This document shows positions 23,032 through 25,474 of a stretch of 25,474 nucleotides of DNA, one piece after another. This DNA is from a virus. Made by a program: the position numbers and the translations under genes. The notes under the pieces are model-generated. The model was not told where the DNA came from. It saw nothing but the letters and a program-made list of their open reading frames with translations, and did not search any database. The stretch's first letter is position 1. Each line of letters starts with the position of its first letter. The stretch lies in IMG/VR virus record IMGVR_UViG_3300042889_002944, positions 1 through 25,474 of that record, one strand, 5' to 3'.

Positions 23032-24627
23032 ATGCTTTTACTCAAGACAGGAACCCGCTACGAGGCCAAGTGCAGCTATGAGGACAGGTATGTCCTGAAG
23101 TCGGCGGGGTTCCAGTGGGATGCGGCAGCGAAGGCGTGGTGGACGGCCGAGGAGTCCTGCGTGGCGAGGCTGCGGGGGCTGCATCCTGAGCCAGTGGAGA
23201 TCCACGAGAGCGCGGTGCAGGCGGATTTCTCGATCCCCTCGACATGGGACGGCCATCCGTCCTGCGCGACGGACGGACCGGAGGATATCCCCTGCCCTCC
23301 GGGTCTGGCGTATCTGCCCTACCAGCGCGGCGGGATCGCCTATGCGCGGGGGAAGGCGGGGGTGTTGATCGCGGACCAGCCTGGACTGGGGAAGACGATC
23401 CAGGCCATCGGTATCCTCAACGACGAGCCGGTGCGGGCGGTTCTGATCATTTGCCCGGCATCAATCAAGGAGAACTGGCAGCGGGAGGTGGACAAGTGGT
23501 TGAACTACTACCTGCCGGTGCATGTGGTGGACAAGGCGGCGCATCCGCTGCCGAAGAAGACGGGCGTGTTGATCGTCAACTACGACATTGTCGCCAAGCT
23601 GCGGCCGCGGTTGGATCTGGTGGAGTGGGACGTGCTGATTTGTGATGAGAGCCATCTCACGAAATCGCTCACGGCAAAGCGGACGGTCGCAGTTCTCGGG
23701 GTGAACGGCCAAGGCGGGATCCGGGCGGGCAAGCGGGTTTTCCTGACCGGGACGCCTGCGGAGTCGCGGCCGGCGGAGTTGTTCAGCGTGTGCCACGCGC
23801 TGCGGCCGGATTTGTTCCCGAGCTGGCTGGATTTCGCCTTCCGCTACTGCGGCGCCTACCAGAGCAAATACGGGCTGGATTCGCGGGGGGCGACGAACGT
23901 GGGCGAGCTGCAGGCGATCCTGCGGGAGAATTTCATGGTCAGGCGGATGAAGGTGGACGTCCTGAAGGACCTGCCGCCGAAGGTGCGGGTGCGGGTGACG
24001 CTGCCGTGCGACAAGAAGCTGCGCGGGCAGGTGGACGCGGAGCTGGCGGCCTACCAGCGCGAGCGGGCGCTGATCGAGAACCTGAAGCAGCGCGGGGCGT
24101 CCGTGGAGGATGTGCTGCTGGCGAAGAACGCGGCGCAGGCCCGGATGCGTGACCTGCGGGTGGCGACCAGCGCGGGCAAGATGCCGATGGCGCTGGAGTT
24201 CATCAAAAACGCGGCGGCGCAGGAGAAGGTGATCGTTTTCGCCAAGCACCACGCGGTGCTCGACGTGCTCGTCAAGGAGTTCGGCGAGCGGGCGGTGTGC
24301 ATCTCCGGCAAGACGCCGACGCATGAGCGGATGGCACTGGTGGACCGTTTCCAGAGTGATCCCGACTGCGCGGCGTTCATCGGCCAGATCGACGCGGCCG
24401 GGGTGGGTCTGACGCTCACGGCGTCGTCCCACGTCATCTTCGTGGAGTATGACTGGAGACCCGGCGTGCTGGAGCAGGCGAGCGACCGGGCGCACCGGAT
24501 CGGCCAGAAGGACTCCGTGACCTGCTCTTATCTCGTCATCGAGGACTCGCTCGACGACGTGATGCTTTCTTCAATCAACAAAAAACGCGACACCCTGCAT
24601 GAAACGCTCGATCTACCGTGCCGATAG
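23032..24627 (+). CDS. SNF2-family DNA helicase/translocase (SMARCAL1-like), 531 aa
   Basis: An ATP-driven double-strand DNA translocase of superfamily 2, seen in phages as a replication or recombination helper. Visible motifs: P-loop ADQPGLGKT (114-122), motif Ia region ICPASIKENW, DESH box (205-208), motif III LTGTP (238-242), motif V GQIDAAGVGLTL (451-462), motif VI QASDRAHRIGQ (482-492). All key residues are present, so it should be active. An N-terminal ~45-aa module (VLKSAGFQWDAAAKAWWTAE) resembles the small domain that precedes the helicase core in SMARCAL1-like and DUF5710 proteins. Start set by GGAGAGGA. First gene of an overlapping early operon and divergent from the portal. Its last 29 nt overlap the next gene. 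Confidence 0.9.
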   Translation: MLLLKTGTRYEAKCSYEDRYVLKSAGFQWDAAAKAWWTAEESCVARLRGLHPEPVEIHESAVQADFSIPSTWDGHPSCATDGPEDIPCPPGLAYLPYQRGGIAYARGKAGVLIADQPGLGKTIQAIGILNDEPVRAVLIICPASIKENWQREVDKWLNYYLPVHVVDKAAHPLPKKTGVLIVNYDIVAKLRPRLDLVEWDVLICDESHLTKSLTAKRTVAVLGVNGQGGIRAGKRVFLTGTPAESRPAELFSVCHALRPDLFPSWLDFAFRYCGAYQSKYGLDSRGATNVGELQAILRENFMVRRMKVDVLKDLPPKVRVRVTLPCDKKLRGQVDAELAAYQRERALIENLKQRGASVEDVLLAKNAAQARMRDLRVATSAGKMPMALEFIKNAAAQEKVIVFAKHHAVLDVLVKEFGERAVCISGKTPTHERMALVDRFQSDPDCAAFIGQIDAAGVGLTLTASSHVIFVEYDWRPGVLEQASDRAHRIGQKDSVTCSYLVIEDSLDDVMLSSINKKRDTLHETLDLPCR

Positions 24628-24973
24628 CATCCACAAGCCCGCCCTGCCCTTCCCGATGCCCGACCCGCAGCGGGAGGCGGCGATGGTGATTCTGATTGAA
24701 GAGGCGAAAGCCGCGAAGGTGCCGCCGGCGATGCTGGTGACGCACCTGCCGCACGCCGAGGAGATGAAGCTCACGGCGATCCGCAGCCGGGTGATCTGCC
24801 GCATCCATGCGGAGGTGCCGGGGATCGGGATCAAGATGTTGGCGCGGGCGTTCCGGCGGGACCACCGGCGGATCCGGGATCTGCTGGACGGGGTTTATGG
24901 AGGGAAGAGGGAGAACGCCAAAGCGATGGCATCCGCCGACGAGAAAACTACACCGAAGCAAACAACTTTATGA
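24599..24973 (+). CDS. Stand-alone DnaA domain-IV-like DNA-binding protein, 124 aa
   Basis: The C-half, residues ~58-97 (KLTAIRSRVICRIHAEVPGI, KMLARAFRRDHRRIRDLL), matches the pattern of the DnaA C-terminal helix-turn-helix that binds DnaA boxes: an R-x-R-x-I helix, a turn, then FRRDHRRIRD comparable to the DHTTV signature. No ATPase domain is present, so it can bind but not melt DNA. Residues 1-55 are helical and polar. ATG 24599 overlaps the helicase end by 29 nt, and its stop TGA overlaps the next ATG (ATGA), so translation is coupled. It may mark the phage origin or act as a DnaA-box competitor; function inferred. Confidence 0.6.
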   Translation: MKRSIYRADSIHKPALPFPMPDPQREAAMVILIEEAKAAKVPPAMLVTHLPHAEEMKLTAIRSRVICRIHAEVPGIGIKMLARAFRRDHRRIRDLLDGVYGGKRENAKAMASADEKTTPKQTTL

Positions 24974-25296
24974 TACCTAAAAACACTAACACACCACTGA
25001 AGGCGGATTGTCCATCCGCGCCTTGTTCTCCATCTTCGGAATATCCGGGGACGCTGAAACTAGGCGAACCACACCCCGCCGCAATCGACGCGCTGCGATA
25101 CGTGGCAGAACTCGGATTCATGCGGCAATCGACGCTCATGGAATCCTTCTCAAGCTGCGCCATCGAAGGGAACCGATTCGCGGAAGTCTGCGGCGAAACG
25201 CTGCGGCGTGTCATGCACCGCGGGCCGGTGAGTGACCGATACATCCTCGGCTTGGCTTGGGCGATTCGCGGCATGGATTCTTTGGAGAACGTCTAA
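24970..25296 (+). CDS. 108-aa early-operon protein, unknown
   Basis: The ATG at 24970 overlaps the preceding stop by 4 nt. The first ~35 residues are Pro/Ser-rich and flexible (TPLKADCPSAPCSPSSEYPG). The rest is a compact helical domain (AIDALRYVAELGFMRQSTLM, FAEVCGETLRRVMHRGPVSD, ILGLAWAIRGMDSLENV). No membrane segment or enzyme motif. Coupling to a DnaA-like DNA-binding protein and a helicase suggests a partner in replication, e.g. a loader or regulator, but nothing in the sequence shows that. Confidence 0.65.
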   Translation: MIPKNTNTPLKADCPSAPCSPSSEYPGTLKLGEPHPAAIDALRYVAELGFMRQSTLMESFSSCAIEGNRFAEVCGETLRRVMHRGPVSDRYILGLAWAIRGMDSLENV

Positions 25297-25350
25297 ATCT
25301 TCCCACCATGACCTTCACCGCCACTCCGCCACGCCTTGCGCGTCCTAACG

Positions 25351-25378
25351 AAAAACCCGCTCCGAACTCGGAGCGGGT
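25351..25378 (-). terminator. Intrinsic terminator (minus strand)
   Basis: A perfect 10-bp stem (25355-25364 with 25369-25378) closes a 4-nt loop. On the minus strand it is followed by a T tract from the A run 25351-25355. It lies 34 nt after the stop of the gene entering from the right edge. Without a T tract on the plus strand it should act mainly on the minus transcript. Confidence 0.85.
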
Positions 25379-25411
25379 CATGGTTGGGAACGATGCCTTG
25401 TTGAGCCTCTT

Positions 25412-25474
25412 CTATTTCGGATGGGACGCCGCCAGAGCACGGATGGCCAATGCCGCCTCTTCGGTGATGAGCTT
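25412..25474 (-). CDS. C-terminal end of a gene entering from the right edge
   Basis: Only the last 20 residues are visible (KLITEEAALAIRALAASHPK), ending at TAG 25412-25414. They form a clean Ala-rich helix and are followed by the intrinsic terminator, which supports a real gene on this strand. The partial frame is open to the window end. A plus-strand frame from ATG 25308 covers the same bases but would run through the terminator. Function cannot be judged. Confidence 0.6.
   Translation of the reverse strand, partial: KLITEEAALAIRALAASHPK

Noticed and set aside
25308-25474. Plus-strand frame from an ATG with a CCCACC leader to the window end
   Set aside because: It would read through a perfect terminator hairpin that serves the minus-strand gene; the minus frame ends cleanly just before that terminator.

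Overview
The window is high-GC bacterial DNA that looks like the left part of an integrated, tRNA-targeted, short-tailed phage (prophage) lying next to another accessory or chromosomal segment. The host is probably Verrucomicrobiota. That rests on weak signs only: most genes lack a Shine-Dalgarno sequence and instead carry a C-rich CCACC-ATG leader, and the intergenic repeat units look familiar from that phylum. No host housekeeping gene is present to confirm it.

Region 1 (1-4087) is gene-poor flank. It holds a 70-nt three-arm inverted-repeat element, a two-unit 32-bp repeat, a possible 42-aa gene, a decayed gene start (857-1065), a promoter with an overlapping palindrome, a 463-aa protein of unknown function, a frameshifted partner gene 13 nt downstream, and a convergent small helix-turn-helix (excisionase/AlpA-like) gene. 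At 4088-4134 on the minus strand lies the 3' half of a tRNA-Thr(TGT), including CCA. It is the remnant expected at the far end of an element integrated in that tRNA. Its orientation puts the element on the right (>4134) and makes the left side host DNA or an older element. The intact tRNA and the integrase should therefore be past the right edge.

Region 2 (4135-22932) is the phage. A small DNA-binding regulator (+, 4303-4746) faces a convergent 18-kb minus-strand block. In transcription order this block encodes: a P22-size portal (693 aa); a collagen-like fibre protein; a 653-aa beta-repeat fibre protein; a LamG-like fibre/receptor protein; a Pro-Glu-tailed small protein; a lysis cassette (TM/coiled-coil protein, holin-like protein, lipoprotein, 31-aa membrane peptide, and an L,D-transpeptidase-motif enzyme); an acidic scaffold-like protein; an N4-gp56-type major capsid protein; then a set of head-completion/virion proteins that includes a 720-aa protein built from six ~55-residue repeats. 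No tape measure, sheath or tail tube is visible, so a podovirus-like particle is the simplest reading. Fibres and lysis genes sit between portal and scaffold/capsid, which is unusual.

Region 3 (22933-25474) is the divergent early operon: an SNF2-family helicase, a stand-alone protein resembling the DnaA DNA-binding domain, and a 108-aa unknown, all overlapping. It ends against a terminator that serves a convergent gene entering from the right edge. Terminase, integrase and polymerase genes are not in the window.

Regulation: a 17-bp motif is identical just upstream of the regulator and of the helicase, and its 11-bp core recurs inverted upstream of the scaffold gene. A second 13-bp motif lies exactly 31 nt before both the portal and the scaffold start codons. 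These suggest a small phage-specific regulatory circuit.
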